DNA of 51,242 nucleotides from Prevotella sp. (lineage in GTDB: Bacteria; Bacteroidota; Bacteroidia; Bacteroidales; Bacteroidaceae). How positions within the stretch are numbered: position 1 is the stretch's first letter; every line of letters begins with the position of its first letter. The notes below the pieces were generated by a model. The model was not told the origin of the DNA and made no database searches. It saw only the letters and a list, made by a program, of their open reading frames with translations. The translations under genes and the position numbers were made by a program. The DNA lies in NCBI GenBank assembly GCA_017650905.1, contig JAGCDZ010000097.1, positions 1-51,242 of the forward strand, given 5' to 3'. Shown piece after piece: positions 1 through 11,177 of the stretch.

Positions 1-143
1 CGGCTACGCTGAACGGCTCTGAGGTGGAGCTCACTGAGAGCGGTGGTGTGTATACCGGTAACTTCGCGATGCCCGCACAGGCCAGCACGCTGGTGATCAA
101 CACGGGCACGGCTGAGGGTGATGACGGCTTCGACAAGGACTAA
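1..143 (+). CDS. C-terminal end of an HU-like (DUF4469-type?) DNA-binding protein, 5' truncated by window
   Basis: An open frame runs in from the left edge and stops with TAA at 141-143, giving about 46 residues. The tail reads like a small beta-rich domain (TLNGSEVELTESGG, then FAMPAQASTLVINTG) followed by an acidic end, GDDGFDKD. This resembles the C-terminal extension of Bacteroidales HU-family proteins that carry a DUF4469-like domain. That call rests on the sequence style and on the smalltalk gene 16 bp downstream, which usually follows such HU genes. The DNA-binding part lies outside the window, so the identity is an inference. Confidence 0.5.
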   Translation, partial: ATLNGSEVELTESGGVYTGNFAMPAQASTLVINTGTAEGDDGFDKD

Positions 144-145
144 CG

Positions 146-155
146 AAAGGAGGTG
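146..155 (+). promoter_or_regulatory. Strong Shine-Dalgarno of the smalltalk gene
   Basis: AAAGGAGGTG lies 4 bases before the ATG at 160 and is nearly a full anti-16S match. It is notable because most genes in this window have no recognisable Shine-Dalgarno, as is usual in Bacteroidota. It decides the start of the micro-gene. Confidence 0.75.
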
Positions 156-159
156 ACCT

Positions 160-273
160 ATGAAGAAGCGGGTGATTGAGATTGCGGCGAAGGTGATAGT
201 AGCCGCGCTCACGGCCTTCCTGACGGCCATCACGACCACGAGCTGCATGGGCTACGGACCCATCATATTCTAA
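160..273 (+). CDS. Smalltalk-type micro-protein (37 aa)
   Basis: The 37-codon frame starts at an ATG with a strong Shine-Dalgarno and ends at TAA 271-273. The product begins MKKRVIEIAAKVIVAALTA, a short basic start followed by a hydrophobic helix (residues 8-24), then TTTSCMGYGPIIF. The Thr-rich stretch followed by a single Cys is the hallmark of the small Bacteroidales proteins annotated as smalltalk protein, usually found between an HU-like gene and a cell-wall amidase gene. Here the HU-like tail is upstream, but a terminator follows directly and no amidase is present. The Cys could be a lipoprotein-type site (T-T-S-C), which would leave a mature peptide of about 9 residues (inference). Function is not known. 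Confidence 0.72.
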   Translation: MKKRVIEIAAKVIVAALTAFLTAITTTSCMGYGPIIF

Positions 274-281
274 AAACGCAG

Positions 282-318
282 AAAATCCCCCCGCAGCATC
301 GCTCTGCAGGGGGATTTT
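282..318. terminator. Rho-independent terminator, probably bidirectional
   Basis: A GC-rich stem (AAAATCCCCCCGCAG against CTGCAGGGGGATTTTT) around a short loop is followed by T5 on the plus strand and flanked by A-rich sequence that would supply a T tract on the minus strand. It lies between the converging smalltalk gene and atpG, so it can stop transcription from both sides. Confidence 0.85.
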
Positions 319-357
319 TGTGTGACAATCAGTCGGACGCTTAGGGAAGCGTAGGAC

Positions 358-1326
358 TTAGTTGCTCGAGCCTCCGACGATATCGAGAAGCTCGTTTGTA
401 ATGGCCTGCTGACGGCTCTTGTTGTACTGAAGGTTCAGCTCGCGGAGCAGTTCGTCGGCATTATCGGTAGCGGTCTGCATGGCCACCATACGGGCGGCAT
501 GCTCCGAGGCGTTCGAATCGAGCAGGGCCGTATAGAGCATCAGATGGGCGAGTTTGGGGATGAGCTGTGAAAGCACCGTGTCCATATCAGGTTCGACGAT
601 GAAGTTGTCGTTCAACGGCTTCACCTCCTCCTGCTCATGGGTTGTCTCCCGCTCACCGCGCTTCTTGAGATACTCCTGCGACTCCTTCGTGGCTATCACA
701 GTAGTCAGGTCGCGCTCGTGATCAGCCTGCAGCTCCGACTCGATGTCGATGGGCAGGAAAGTCTTACGGGTGAGCACCTGCGATCCGGCACTCTTGAAGT
801 GATGATAGATGAGCTCCACCTTGTCGATCTCACCATCCGCAAACTTCTTGCCCAGTTCCATCGCAATCTCGATGCACTGCTGCACATTGGGCTTATCAGC
901 CAAGGCCGAGAATTCACCCTGGACCTTCAGACCCATCTTGTTGGCCTTCTCATAGACCTTTCGGCCGATGGGATAGATCTCGACATTGTCACGGCCAATG
1001 GTCTTGTCGTACTCGTTGACAACCTGCGTCATCAGTTTGATGGTGTTGGCATTGAAGCCGCCACAGAGCGACGAGTTCGACGTGAAGACCACCAGCGCGG
1101 CCCTTTTCACGGGGCGCTCCTGGTCGTAGATGGTCTGTGCCTCTGCCTCGGCAGCGAGGAACGACTTGAGGATGTGCTCCAGCAGCTCCTCGTAAGGCAG
1201 CATGTTCTGGATTGCCACCTGTGCATGATGCAGCTTGCTGGAGGCCACCATCTTCATAGCCGACGTGATCTTGCGCGTGGAGTTGACGGAGGCGATGCGG
1301 CCTTTAATTTCTTTTAAACTTGGCAT
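358..1326 (-). CDS. atpG: ATP synthase F1 subunit gamma
   Basis: The gamma subunit is the central rotor shaft of the F1 motor. The N-terminus (MPSLKEIKGRIASVNSTRKITSAM) and the C-terminal block (SEHAARMVAMQTATDNADEL) are the two conserved helices forming the coiled-coil shaft. The protein has 322 residues, about 30 more than E. coli gamma. The extra length sits around residues 190-240 (charged, KKRGERETTHEQEEVKP), a middle region also variable in other Bacteroidota. It is the last gene of the operon and ends just before a bidirectional terminator. ATG 1326 is preceded by a 4-unit heptad array. Confidence 0.97.
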   Translation of the reverse strand: MPSLKEIKGRIASVNSTRKITSAMKMVASSKLHHAQVAIQNMLPYEELLEHILKSFLAAEAEAQTIYDQERPVKRAALVVFTSNSSLCGGFNANTIKLMTQVVNEYDKTIGRDNVEIYPIGRKVYEKANKMGLKVQGEFSALADKPNVQQCIEIAMELGKKFADGEIDKVELIYHHFKSAGSQVLTRKTFLPIDIESELQADHERDLTTVIATKESQEYLKKRGERETTHEQEEVKPLNDNFIVEPDMDTVLSQLIPKLAHLMLYTALLDSNASEHAARMVAMQTATDNADELLRELNLQYNKSRQQAITNELLDIVGGSSN

Positions 1327-1338
1327 GTTCTTTTATTT

Positions 1339-1366
1339 ATTGAACATTGAACATTGAACATTGAAT
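1339..1366 (-). repeat. Heptad array R1 (ATTGAAC x3 + ATTGAAT), right arm of an intercistronic hairpin
   Basis: Four tandem 7-bp units fill the leader of atpG. On the coding (minus) strand they read GTTCAAT, contain an ATG every 7 bases and no stop codon. They are complementary to array R2 at 1409-1436, from which they are separated by 42 bases. Confidence 0.9.
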
Positions 1367-1408
1367 TTTTATCGAAGACGGAACACCGAGCAAAGGCACG
1401 CAGCCCAT

Positions 1409-1436
1409 GTTCAATGTTCAATCTTCAATTTTCAAT
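1409..1436 (+). repeat. Heptad array R2 (GTTCAAT x2, CTTCAAT, TTTCAAT), left arm of the atpA-atpG hairpin
   Basis: Four 7-bp units begin one base after the atpA stop codon (1438-1440, minus strand). In the sense direction this arm reads ATTGAAN and carries TGA in successive frames. Together with R1 it can fold into a 28-bp, slightly imperfect stem in the atpA-atpG mRNA. Confidence 0.9.
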
Positions 1437-1437
1437 G

Positions 1438-3021
1438 TCATTTATACGTTCCTGCGATGTCTGCCATCACAGCCTCGATCTTAGCAGTCGTCTCATCGTC
1501 GATCTTACCGCTGGCAAGCGTCTCAATCACCTCTGGATTAGCATTGCGCAGTTTGTCGAGGAATGCCGTCTGGCACTCGCGCACCTTCACGATAGGCACA
1601 TCGCGCATCAGTCCGTGCACACCGCAATAGAGGATGGCAATCTGCTCGCCTACGGGCATCGGGCTGTACTGCGGCTGAATCAGCAGCTGGTTGTTCTTAC
1701 GTCCGCGGTCGAGCGTCATGGCCGTCACAGCATCCATATCGCTGGAGAACTTCGAGAAGGCCTCGAGCTCACGATACTGTGCCTGGTCGATCTTCAGCGT
1801 ACCGGCCACCTTCTTCATCGACTTAATCTGAGCAGAACCACCCACACGGGATACGGAGATACCCACGTTGATGGCAGGACGGAAGCCCTGGTTGAAGAGG
1901 TCGCTCTCGAGGAAGATCTGACCATCGGTGATGGAGATCACATTCGTGGGGATATAAGCCGACACGTCGCCAGCCTGCGTCTCGATGATGGGCAGAGCGG
2001 TCAACGAGCCACCACCCTTCACATGACCTTTCATGCACTCGGGCAGGTCGTTCATCTGCTCGGCCACCTCCTGCTGCTCGTTCATCTTGGCTGCACGCTC
2101 CAACAGACGGGAGTGCAGATAGAACACATCGCCCGGATAAGCCTCACGTCCTGAGGGACGACGCAGGATCAGCGACACCTCACGATAGGCCACAGCCTGC
2201 TTCGACAGGTCGTCGTAGACCACAAGTGCGGGCAGACCTCTGTCGCGGAAGTACTCACCGATGGCGGCTCCTGCAAACGGTGCATAGTACTGCATGGCAG
2301 CAGGATCGGCAGCGGTGGCAGCCACCACGATGGTGTAAGGCATGGCTCCGTGCTCCTGCAGCGTTGAGACGAGCGCAGCAACGGTACTGGCCTTCTGACC
2401 GATGGCGACATAAATACAATAGACAGGCTTGCCTGCCTCATAGAAACTCTTCTGATTGATGATGGTATCCACGGCGATGGCGGTCTTACCCGTCTGACGG
2501 TCACCGATGATGAGCTCACGCTGTCCACGTCCGATAGGAATCATCGAGTCGATGGCCTTCAGACCTGTCTGCAGCGGCTCCTTCACGGGCTGACGGTAGA
2601 TCACACCAGGGGCCTTACGATCGAGCGGCATCTCAAACGCGTCGCTCAGATCGATGTCGCCCTTGCCGTCGATAGCCTGTCCCAGCGGATTGATGACGCG
2701 GCCCAGCATGTTATCGTTCACGCGGATAGAGGCGATACGCTTCGTGCGCTTGACGACCATACCCTCCTTGATGCCCGATGTACCTCCGAGGAGCACACAA
2801 CCCACGTTGTCTTCCTCCAAGTTCATCACGATGGCCATCGTGCCGTTCTCAAACTCCAGCAGCTCGTTGGCCTCTGCATTGCGGAGTCCGTAGATGCGGG
2901 CCACACCGTCGCTGACGGTCAGCACGGTTCCCACCTCATCGAACTTCTCTGCATTGGAGATACCTTTCAGCTGGTCGAGCAGAACCTGGGACACTTCGCT
3001 TGGTTTAATCTTATCTGACAT
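1438..3021 (-). CDS. atpA: ATP synthase F1 subunit alpha
   Basis: The alpha subunit is the regulatory nucleotide-binding subunit of the F1 hexamer. The Walker A motif GDRQTGKT is at residues 173-180, and the family blocks [13 protein letters not shown] and [10 protein letters not shown] are present. I chose the ATG at 3021 ([14 protein letters not shown]), giving 527 residues, the usual family length. A longer frame upstream (to 3126) only reads back through heptad repeat R3 and into the four-helix-bundle gene, so it is rejected. The gene is separated from atpH by the inserted four-helix-bundle gene, which breaks the otherwise standard atpH-atpA-atpG order. Confidence 0.98.
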   Translation of the reverse strand: MSDKIKPSEVSQVLLDQLKGISNAEKFDEVGTVLTVSDGVARIYGLRNAEANELLEFENGTMAIVMNLEEDNVGCVLLGGTSGIKEGMVVKRTKRIASIRVNDNMLGRVINPLGQAIDGKGDIDLSDAFEMPLDRKAPGVIYRQPVKEPLQTGLKAIDSMIPIGRGQRELIIGDRQTGKTAIAVDTIINQKSFYEAGKPVYCIYVAIGQKASTVAALVSTLQEHGAMPYTIVVAATAADPAAMQYYAPFAGAAIGEYFRDRGLPALVVYDDLSKQAVAYREVSLILRRPSGREAYPGDVFYLHSRLLERAAKMNEQQEVAEQMNDLPECMKGHVKGGGSLTALPIIETQAGDVSAYIPTNVISITDGQIFLESDLFNQGFRPAINVGISVSRVGGSAQIKSMKKVAGTLKIDQAQYRELEAFSKFSSDMDAVTAMTLDRGRKNNQLLIQPQYSPMPVGEQIAILYCGVHGLMRDVPIVKVRECQTAFLDKLRNANPEVIETLASGKIDDETTAKIEAVMADIAGTYK

Positions 3022-3034
3022 TTGCTTTAAATTT

Positions 3035-3415
3035 TTATTGAACATTGATGATTGAACATTGAACATTAGATTTTGAAGATTTGATAATCTTTGTGAGTGT
3101 TCCAAGTATTTTGCCAAGATCATCATTCAAAGACACAAATTCTGAATCTTTTAAATACGATGACTCATGCAAGAGTTCCAGCCAGTACTGACTTTCATCA
3201 GCTTCTTTTAAAGCAATATTCATCTTATTGATAAAATCAGCTTTACTCTGGGCGTTTATACTCTCGCGAACATTAGCTCCAATACTCGTTCCACATCTCA
3301 ACAATTGAGTTGACATAACATGCTCTCTTTTCTCTTCCTTCAAATAGGTATAAAGCCTAATTATCCGAAGAGCAAAAGATTTCGAGATGACCAGTATTTG
3401 ATTGTCTGCTCGCAT
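3035..3415 (-). CDS. Four-helix-bundle protein (23S rRNA intervening-sequence protein family)
   Basis: The 126-residue product has the family pattern: an early [16 protein letters not shown] helix, then [18 protein letters not shown], then [25 protein letters not shown]. These are the conserved segments of the IVP/S23 four-helix-bundle family, also related to the Avd protein of diversity-generating retroelements. Its biochemical role is unsettled. It sits between atpH and atpA inside an essential operon. It is clearly more AT-rich than its neighbours and lies between two inverted 4-unit heptad arrays (R3 and R4); R3 even encodes its last ten or so residues ([11 protein letters not shown]). 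The ATG at 3415 is preferred over an upstream TTG at 3433 that lies inside the repeat. This looks like a gene that arrived together with the repeats (inference). Confidence 0.88.
   Translation of the reverse strand: MRADNQILVISKSFALRIIRLYTYLKEEKREHVMSTQLLRCGTSIGANVRESINAQSKADFINKMNIALKEADESQYWLELLHESSYLKDSEFVSLNDDLGKILGTLTKIIKSSKSNVQCSIINVQ
3037..3064 (-). repeat. Heptad array R3 (ATTGAAC, ATTGATG, ATTGAAC x2)
   Basis: Four 7-bp units overlap the 3' end of the four-helix-bundle gene and precede atpA. In the sense direction this is the open, ATG-rich arm. It is inverted relative to R4 at 3421-3448, so the whole small gene lies in the loop between the two arms. Confidence 0.9.
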
Positions 3416-3420
3416 ATAAT

Positions 3421-3448
3421 GTTCAATCTTCAATGTTCAATGTTCAAT
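3421..3448 (+). repeat. Heptad array R4 (GTTCAAT, CTTCAAT, GTTCAAT x2)
   Basis: Four 7-bp units start 2 bases after the atpH stop (3451-3453, minus strand) and end 5 bases before the ATG of the four-helix-bundle gene. In the sense direction it is the stop-rich arm. With R3 it forms an inverted pair spanning 3037-3448. Confidence 0.9.
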
Positions 3449-3450
3449 AG

Positions 3451-3984
3451 TTACTTAAGTGTGTTAAGAATTGAGTTGAGTTTCGACTTGACACTTGCAT
3501 CCATGCGATAGGTGTCGTATTCGAGGATGAAGCCACCGATGATATCGGGGTTCACCTCGGTCTCAAACTCCACAGTTCCATTAGTCTTGCTTTCCACCAT
3601 CTGGCGCATCTTCAGCTCGGTGGCAGGCGATACGGCAGCGGCAGTAATAAGTCTGCCACGGATGACGTTCTTCTGTTGACGATAAAGCGTGACGTACGAA
3701 TGGGCGATGAATTGCATCACGTTCTCGCGGTCCTCCTTCAGCACCAGGCTGACGAAGGCCTTGGTCAGTTCGCTGGGCTTCTCACCGACGGCTGTCAGCA
3801 AGAGCGCCTGCTTCGTGTCCTTCGAGAGCATCGGGTTGTCAATCGTCTGCCTCAGCTGTGGCACCTCGGCATAGCTCTTGGCCAGCGTCTGCATCTCCTT
3901 GTAGACGTCGGTCTCGATCTTCGCGTCGGTGGCACTCTTCAGCAGCGCCCTGGCATAACGAACCGATATGACTCCTATATCCAT
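3451..3984 (-). CDS. atpH: ATP synthase F1 subunit delta
   Basis: Delta (OSCP-like) links the F1 head to the peripheral stalk. The N-terminus MDIGVISVRYARALLKSA carries the RYARAL signature of the family, and the C-terminal part (GTVEFETEVNPDIIGGFIL) carries the conserved D-x-x-x-I-I-G-G-F block. I take ATG 3984 (177 residues) rather than a TTG two codons earlier. It lies 10 bases after atpF. Confidence 0.96.
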   Translation of the reverse strand: MDIGVISVRYARALLKSATDAKIETDVYKEMQTLAKSYAEVPQLRQTIDNPMLSKDTKQALLLTAVGEKPSELTKAFVSLVLKEDRENVMQFIAHSYVTLYRQQKNVIRGRLITAAAVSPATELKMRQMVESKTNGTVEFETEVNPDIIGGFILEYDTYRMDASVKSKLNSILNTLK

Positions 3985-3994
3985 ACGCAATCAC

Positions 3995-4489
3995 TTAATT
4001 AACAGAAACCTCATCCAGCATACGGTCGATCAAATCCATCTGCGTCTTGTCGTCCTTCAGGTTCTGACGAAGCACCTTCTCGGCAATCTCGACGCTGAGG
4101 GTAGCTACTTGCTTGCGGATATCGGCTATGGCGGCTTTCTTCTCCTGTTCGATGGCGATGCGGGCATCCTCCATCAACCGGGCACCTTCCTGACGAGCCT
4201 TATCCTGGGCTTTCTCTACGATGGCGTCACGGGTCTCTGCAGCCTCCTTCAAGATCTGAGCCTGCTTCTCACGAGCCTCCTGCAAGATGGATTCACCTTC
4301 TTTCTGTATATTGGCGAGTCGTTCGTTGGCCTCATGCGCCTTGCGCAGTGAGTCGTCGATGAAAGCCTGACGCTCCTTCACCATCGTTGTGATGACAGGA
4401 AAGCCGAACTTCCACAGGAGGAACAGCACCACGAGGAACGTGATGGTCATCCAGAACAACAGACCAGTACTCGGAATCAATAAATCCAT
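3995..4489 (-). CDS. atpF: ATP synthase Fo subunit b
   Basis: The b subunit forms the peripheral stator stalk. A single N-terminal membrane helix (residues 8-30, FWMTITFLVVLFLLWKFGF) is followed by a long charged coiled coil rich in Ala, Glu, Lys and Gln (residues 35-150), the usual b architecture. The length of 164 residues is normal. One b gene is present, so the stator is presumably a b2 homodimer. Confidence 0.96.
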   Translation of the reverse strand: MDLLIPSTGLLFWMTITFLVVLFLLWKFGFPVITTMVKERQAFIDDSLRKAHEANERLANIQKEGESILQEAREKQAQILKEAAETRDAIVEKAQDKARQEGARLMEDARIAIEQEKKAAIADIRKQVATLSVEIAEKVLRQNLKDDKTQMDLIDRMLDEVSVN

Positions 4490-4508
4490 AGACTGAATGT
4501 TTTTAACT

Positions 4509-4529
4509 ATTCACTATTAGTTATTCACT
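4509..4529 (+). repeat. Heptad array, second family (ATTCACT, ATTAGTT, ATTCACT)
   Basis: Three 7-bp units fill the short atpE-atpF gap. They share the NTTCAMT pattern with the GTTCAAT arrays but have C at position 6, the same variant seen at 36349-36453. Confidence 0.7.
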
Positions 4530-4538
4530 GTTTTCTGC

Positions 4539-4790
<252 letters not shown>

Positions 4791-4836
4791 TTAATTTGTT
4801 ATTTAATTTTTTGATACTTAATTGTTTCTTGAAAGA

Positions 4837-5898
4837 TTAATGCTCGTGTTCAGGAACAGCTCTTGCCATACCGATGAACACTGATGAGAGCAGGGTGAAT
4901 ACCATGGCCTGGATGAAGCATACCAAGCACTCGAGGCACATCATGAAGATACTCATAATGATACTCACAGCACTCATGCTATAGAATATGCCTGCTGCCA
5001 TCGTGGCCACGAGGAAGATGATACATGGCATGGCTACAGCGATGGCATGACCGGCCATGATGTTGGCAAAAAGTCGGATCATCAGCGCGAAGGGCTTCGT
5101 GAAGATACCCACGAACTCAATCACGGGGATGATGGGAATCGGGGCCTTGAGCCATGTGGGCACATCGGGCCAGAAGATCTCCTTCCAATAGTGCTTGTTG
5201 CCTGAGAACTGCACGACAATGAACGTGCAGAAAGCGAGGAAGAACGTGACAGCGATATTGCCCGTCACATTACCAGAGCCTGGCGGGAACGGTATCAGGC
5301 CCATCACATTACACGTGAAGATGAAGAAGAAGCAGGTGAGCAGATAGGGCGTGTATTTCTCGTAGCCCTTCCCTACTCCTGGCTTGATGATTTCATCCAC
5401 CACATACATCACGAGCATCTCGACAAAGCCGACGAAGCCACCAGGCGCACCATCCGAGGCCTTGCGCTTCTTGTACCAGCGGGCGCTGAACAGGATGCAG
5501 CATAGCAGGATGATGACGTTGATGAACATCACGGCCACTGTCTTGGTGATAGAAAGGTCGAGTACGGGCTCACCGTTCTCAACTATCTTGCCAGCGTTGT
5601 CACCCTCAGTCGCAATGGCCAGACCGTAAGGGCCCTGACGCAATCCGTTGGCATCGGCATGGTGCTCGAACTTCGAGGAGCTGAACACATGCCAGCCTGT
5701 GGAGCTGTTGACGATGACGGGCAGCGGGATCACCAGCGGCTTCCCTTCTCCGAGGTCGGTCACATGCCATTCGTGTGAGTCCTTGATATGCTCAAGCACC
5801 ACCTCCTTGGCTGAGAAACCCTCTGCCGCCATCGCAGGCACCAGTGCAAACATCAGCAGTGCCACGCTAAGCAGTCGTAATTTCAATTCATATTTCAT
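4837..5898 (-). CDS. atpB: ATP synthase Fo subunit a
   Basis: Subunit a forms the proton half-channels against the c-ring. The essential Arg is in FALMIRLFANIMAGH, and GLIPFPPGSGNVTGN matches the family block. At 353 residues the protein is much longer than E. coli AtpB. The extra part is an N-terminal signal-peptide-like helix (residues 1-24) and a roughly 90-residue extracytoplasmic stretch before the first channel helix near residue 118. Extended a subunits of this kind occur in other Bacteroidota. The C-terminus is charged (RAVPEHEH). Confidence 0.96.
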   Translation of the reverse strand: MKYELKLRLLSVALLMFALVPAMAAEGFSAKEVVLEHIKDSHEWHVTDLGEGKPLVIPLPVIVNSSTGWHVFSSSKFEHHADANGLRQGPYGLAIATEGDNAGKIVENGEPVLDLSITKTVAVMFINVIILLCCILFSARWYKKRKASDGAPGGFVGFVEMLVMYVVDEIIKPGVGKGYEKYTPYLLTCFFFIFTCNVMGLIPFPPGSGNVTGNIAVTFFLAFCTFIVVQFSGNKHYWKEIFWPDVPTWLKAPIPIIPVIEFVGIFTKPFALMIRLFANIMAGHAIAVAMPCIIFLVATMAAGIFYSMSAVSIIMSIFMMCLECLVCFIQAMVFTLLSSVFIGMARAVPEHEH

Positions 5899-5908
5899 AT
5901 ATGCATCA

Positions 5909-6178
5909 TTAATGCCTTAATTTCAGTGTTATCACCATCGTTATCGCGTACATTATTAAAAATATAACGGCGAAATGGATGGCATCTTCTCTATTCTCGG
6001 TGAAGAATACGTAGAGCCCGACAATCGTTGCGACGAGCAGCATACGTATCGTTGCCATGATCAGATAGAAGTGGACCAGATGGTCGGGCGAGTGTCTCTT
6101 GACAAAGTCATAGCCCTTCACGTAGGCCACGCCTAACACGATGAAGAAGAGGGCGGAAAGAACAAGTTCTTTGAACAT
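5909..6178 (-). CDS. Small membrane protein in the AtpI position of the atp operon
   Basis: The product has about 89 residues with three hydrophobic helices (MFKELVLSALFFIVLGVAYV, IMATIRMLLVATIVGLYVFF, FAVIFLIMYAITMVITL). It lies directly upstream of atpB, the position of an AtpI/Fo-assembly-like protein in Bacteroidales operons; no distinctive motif proves that role. The start is ambiguous because the preceding 63 bp is a heptad array that adds in-frame MFNVQCS repeats. I use the last ATG, 6178, where the repeat ends and the conserved-looking protein begins. Initiation inside the array would simply add 7-residue repeats to the N-terminus. Confidence 0.8.
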   Translation of the reverse strand: MFKELVLSALFFIVLGVAYVKGYDFVKRHSPDHLVHFYLIMATIRMLLVATIVGLYVFFTENREDAIHFAVIFLIMYAITMVITLKLRH

Positions 6179-6235
6179 TGAACATTGAACATTGAACATT
6201 GAACATTGAACATTGAACATTGAACATTGACCATT
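6173..6235 (-). repeat. Heptad array R5 (GAACATT x8 + GACCATT)
   Basis: Nine 7-bp units occupy the whole gap between atpC and the AtpI-like gene, overlapping the atpC stop codon and the ATG of the next gene. In the sense direction it is the open arm and offers an ATG in every frame; no inverted partner is present. Confidence 0.95.
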
Positions 6236-6467
6236 AGGCCTGACGTTCTACGCAGAGCGACACCTGGTTCTTCTGTACCTCTACAAACCCACCGAGGATA
6301 GGCAACTGTTGCCCGTCATACTCTACGATGCCCTTGCAGAGCGTCGAGATGATGGGCGCATGGTCTTTGAGAATCTCGAAGCTGCCCTGCGTACCGGGCA
6401 CCTTCACACTCTCCACCTCTCCAGTGAATTCTATCCTCTCGGGCGAAACTATCTTCAGCTTTAACAT
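6234..6467 (-). CDS. atpC: ATP synthase F1 subunit epsilon, short form
   Basis: The 77-residue product covers only the N-terminal beta-sandwich of epsilon (MLKLKIVSPERIEFTGEV, TQGSFEILKDHAPIIS). The C-terminal two-helix domain, which acts as an inhibitory ratchet in many bacteria, is missing. Short epsilon subunits are common in Bacteroidota, so this is probably not a truncation. The stop codon is shared with the end of heptad array R5. Confidence 0.95.
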   Translation of the reverse strand: MLKLKIVSPERIEFTGEVESVKVPGTQGSFEILKDHAPIISTLCKGIVEYDGQQLPILGGFVEVQKNQVSLCVERQA

Positions 6468-6476
6468 GATTCAATT

Positions 6477-6498
6477 ATTGAACATTGAACATTGACCA

Positions 6499-6500
<2 letters not shown>
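6477..6500 (-). repeat. Heptad array R6 (ATTGAAC x2 + ATTGACC)
   Basis: Three 7-bp units lie between atpD and atpC. Like R5 it ends in GACCATTAG, so both the atpC and the atpD stop codons are embedded in the same repeat edge. Confidence 0.88.
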
Positions 6501-8064
<1,564 letters not shown>

Positions 8065-8076
8065 TTAAGTCGATTG

Positions 8077-8104
8077 CAAAGATAGTGATTATTTTCGGAA
8101 CAAA
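8077..8104 (-). promoter_or_regulatory. Promoter of the atp operon
   Basis: On the minus strand TATCTTTG (8084-8077) matches the Bacteroidota -7 consensus TAnnTTTG. A TTTG sits 16 bases upstream inside a T-rich run, shorter than the usual 19-21 spacing, so the -33 part is uncertain. Confidence 0.55.
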
Positions 8105-8174
8105 AAAACTTTTCGCCGAAAAAATCCAAAAAAATACATTTCCGACATAATTAGCGACAAATCGAAAACAGAAG

Positions 8175-8213
8175 GACAGGTCGCTGATTCCAATCTGAAT
8201 CAAACGACCTGCC
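8175..8213 (-). terminator. Probable terminator after the secreted protein gene
   Basis: A long stem (GGCAGGTCGTTTGATTC paired with GAATCAGCGACCTGTC) lies 18 bases after the stop of the 8231-9127 gene. The following T tract is weak (TTCTGTTTTC), so it could also be an attenuator-like hairpin ahead of atpD. Confidence 0.6.
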
Positions 8214-8230
8214 CCTCTGATACTCATTTC

Positions 8231-9127
8231 TTAGTCCTTCAGCTGAAGTTTGACGCTGGAGGTGCTCTTCTGTCCCATCATGTCGTTTTCCACAGTGGTT
8301 TCCATCGATTTCACCCAGAAGTCATCGGCGAGCTCATAGCTCGACTTCTCGTTTACATCCAGTTTTATCAATCCGCTTTCGAGCACTGTGTCGATGTTAT
8401 CCTTGATCATGTCAGCCTGCTGCGGAGCTACCTTCTCTACCTGTTTGAGGACATAGTCCTTCAGCTCCTCGCGGCTCATGTCCGTCTTGGCCGAGGCTCC
8501 GAGTCTCTTGCCGGTGACGAGCCAGATACGCTTCAGGTTCACCACGTTGTTGTTATATTTCTCCTCCATGCCGCTCACGATGGTACGTCCGAAGAGCGAC
8601 AGGGGCGATGAGCTGAGCGTCATGCTCTTTGTCAACAACTCTGGTGTCAGCTCACCTGTAATCTGTTCCTCCATCTGCTCCTTCTTCATCAGCTGCGCAA
8701 TCTCAGGCGCTAACCCAAACAGCTCGTCGATGAGTTGCTTGGCAGTGGCTACCGATTTTGCCTTTACCTCGTCGTAGTTGATGATACTCAGCACCTTGCC
8801 TTCCTTGTCGAGGCGAAGCTGTATCTTACTGTCTTTCATCATTTCTTCACCGAGGAGAGCTATACGGCTCACCAGATTCTCGTTATTGCCGTCGCTTTTC
8901 AGATTGCTCGTCACCAACGTCAACTCATAACCATCGGAGGTCTCTTTTGTCACGGTGTACGTCTGTTCAGAAGTGATGTTCACCGTCTGCCCCGCGGCTG
9001 TAGTGGAAGTTGTCTTGATGTAGGTTTTCACCATACCCTTCTTAAGCGCAGGTGTCACTTTGATACTCTGTCCGAAGGTGGAAACAGCCATCAGAAGGCC
9101 GATGGTGATTACAAATACTTTTTTCAT
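8231..9127 (-). CDS. Secreted protein of unknown function
   Basis: The 298-residue product starts with a clear signal peptide (MKKVFVITIGLLMAVSTFG, cleavage near Gln20). The rest is mixed alpha/beta with a Thr-rich stretch (TTSTTAAGQTVNITSEQTY) and no Cys lipobox. It contains no catalytic motif I recognise; it has the look of a periplasmic ligand- or lipid-binding beta protein, but that is a guess. It is transcribed alone, with a terminator on each side. Confidence 0.8.
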   Translation of the reverse strand: MKKVFVITIGLLMAVSTFGQSIKVTPALKKGMVKTYIKTTSTTAAGQTVNITSEQTYTVTKETSDGYELTLVTSNLKSDGNNENLVSRIALLGEEMMKDSKIQLRLDKEGKVLSIINYDEVKAKSVATAKQLIDELFGLAPEIAQLMKKEQMEEQITGELTPELLTKSMTLSSSPLSLFGRTIVSGMEEKYNNNVVNLKRIWLVTGKRLGASAKTDMSREELKDYVLKQVEKVAPQQADMIKDNIDTVLESGLIKLDVNEKSSYELADDFWVKSMETTVENDMMGQKSTSSVKLQLKD

Positions 9128-9206
9128 TTTCTTTTCAAATTATTAATTATACCTATCTAAAAATTCTCCATATTCCTCAAATATTGATCTCCATTAGCTT
9201 TACTTG

Positions 9207-9235
9207 AAAAAGCCCGCATCACTGCGAGCTTTTTT
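9207..9235 (-). terminator. Terminator of the antiporter-esterase operon
   Basis: AAAAAGC...GCTTTTTT flanks a CGCA/TGCG stem, with T runs on both strands. It lies 129 bases beyond the esterase stop and upstream of the 8231-9127 gene. Confidence 0.75.
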
Positions 9236-9363
9236 CCAACTTAAAACCTTATTACTAACTAACTAAAAAAAACAATGTATGCAAAACTAACTACACCTTT
9301 ATGACGATCAAAGGGATAGAGGGTTTAATACTGATAACTTTTTTTAGTAAGTCGAGGTCTTTT

Positions 9364-11167
<1,804 letters not shown>

Positions 11168-11177
11168 TTGCGTTTTG

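Noticed and set aside
637-1317. Long plus-strand frame opposite atpG, and similar frames opposite atpD, tilS and ftsK
   Set aside because: These are shadows of well-supported genes on the other strand.
5909-6220. MFNVQCSMFNVQCS as the true N-terminus of the AtpI-like protein
   Set aside because: These residues are only the translation of the 7-bp repeat; the membrane protein proper begins at MFKEL (6178).
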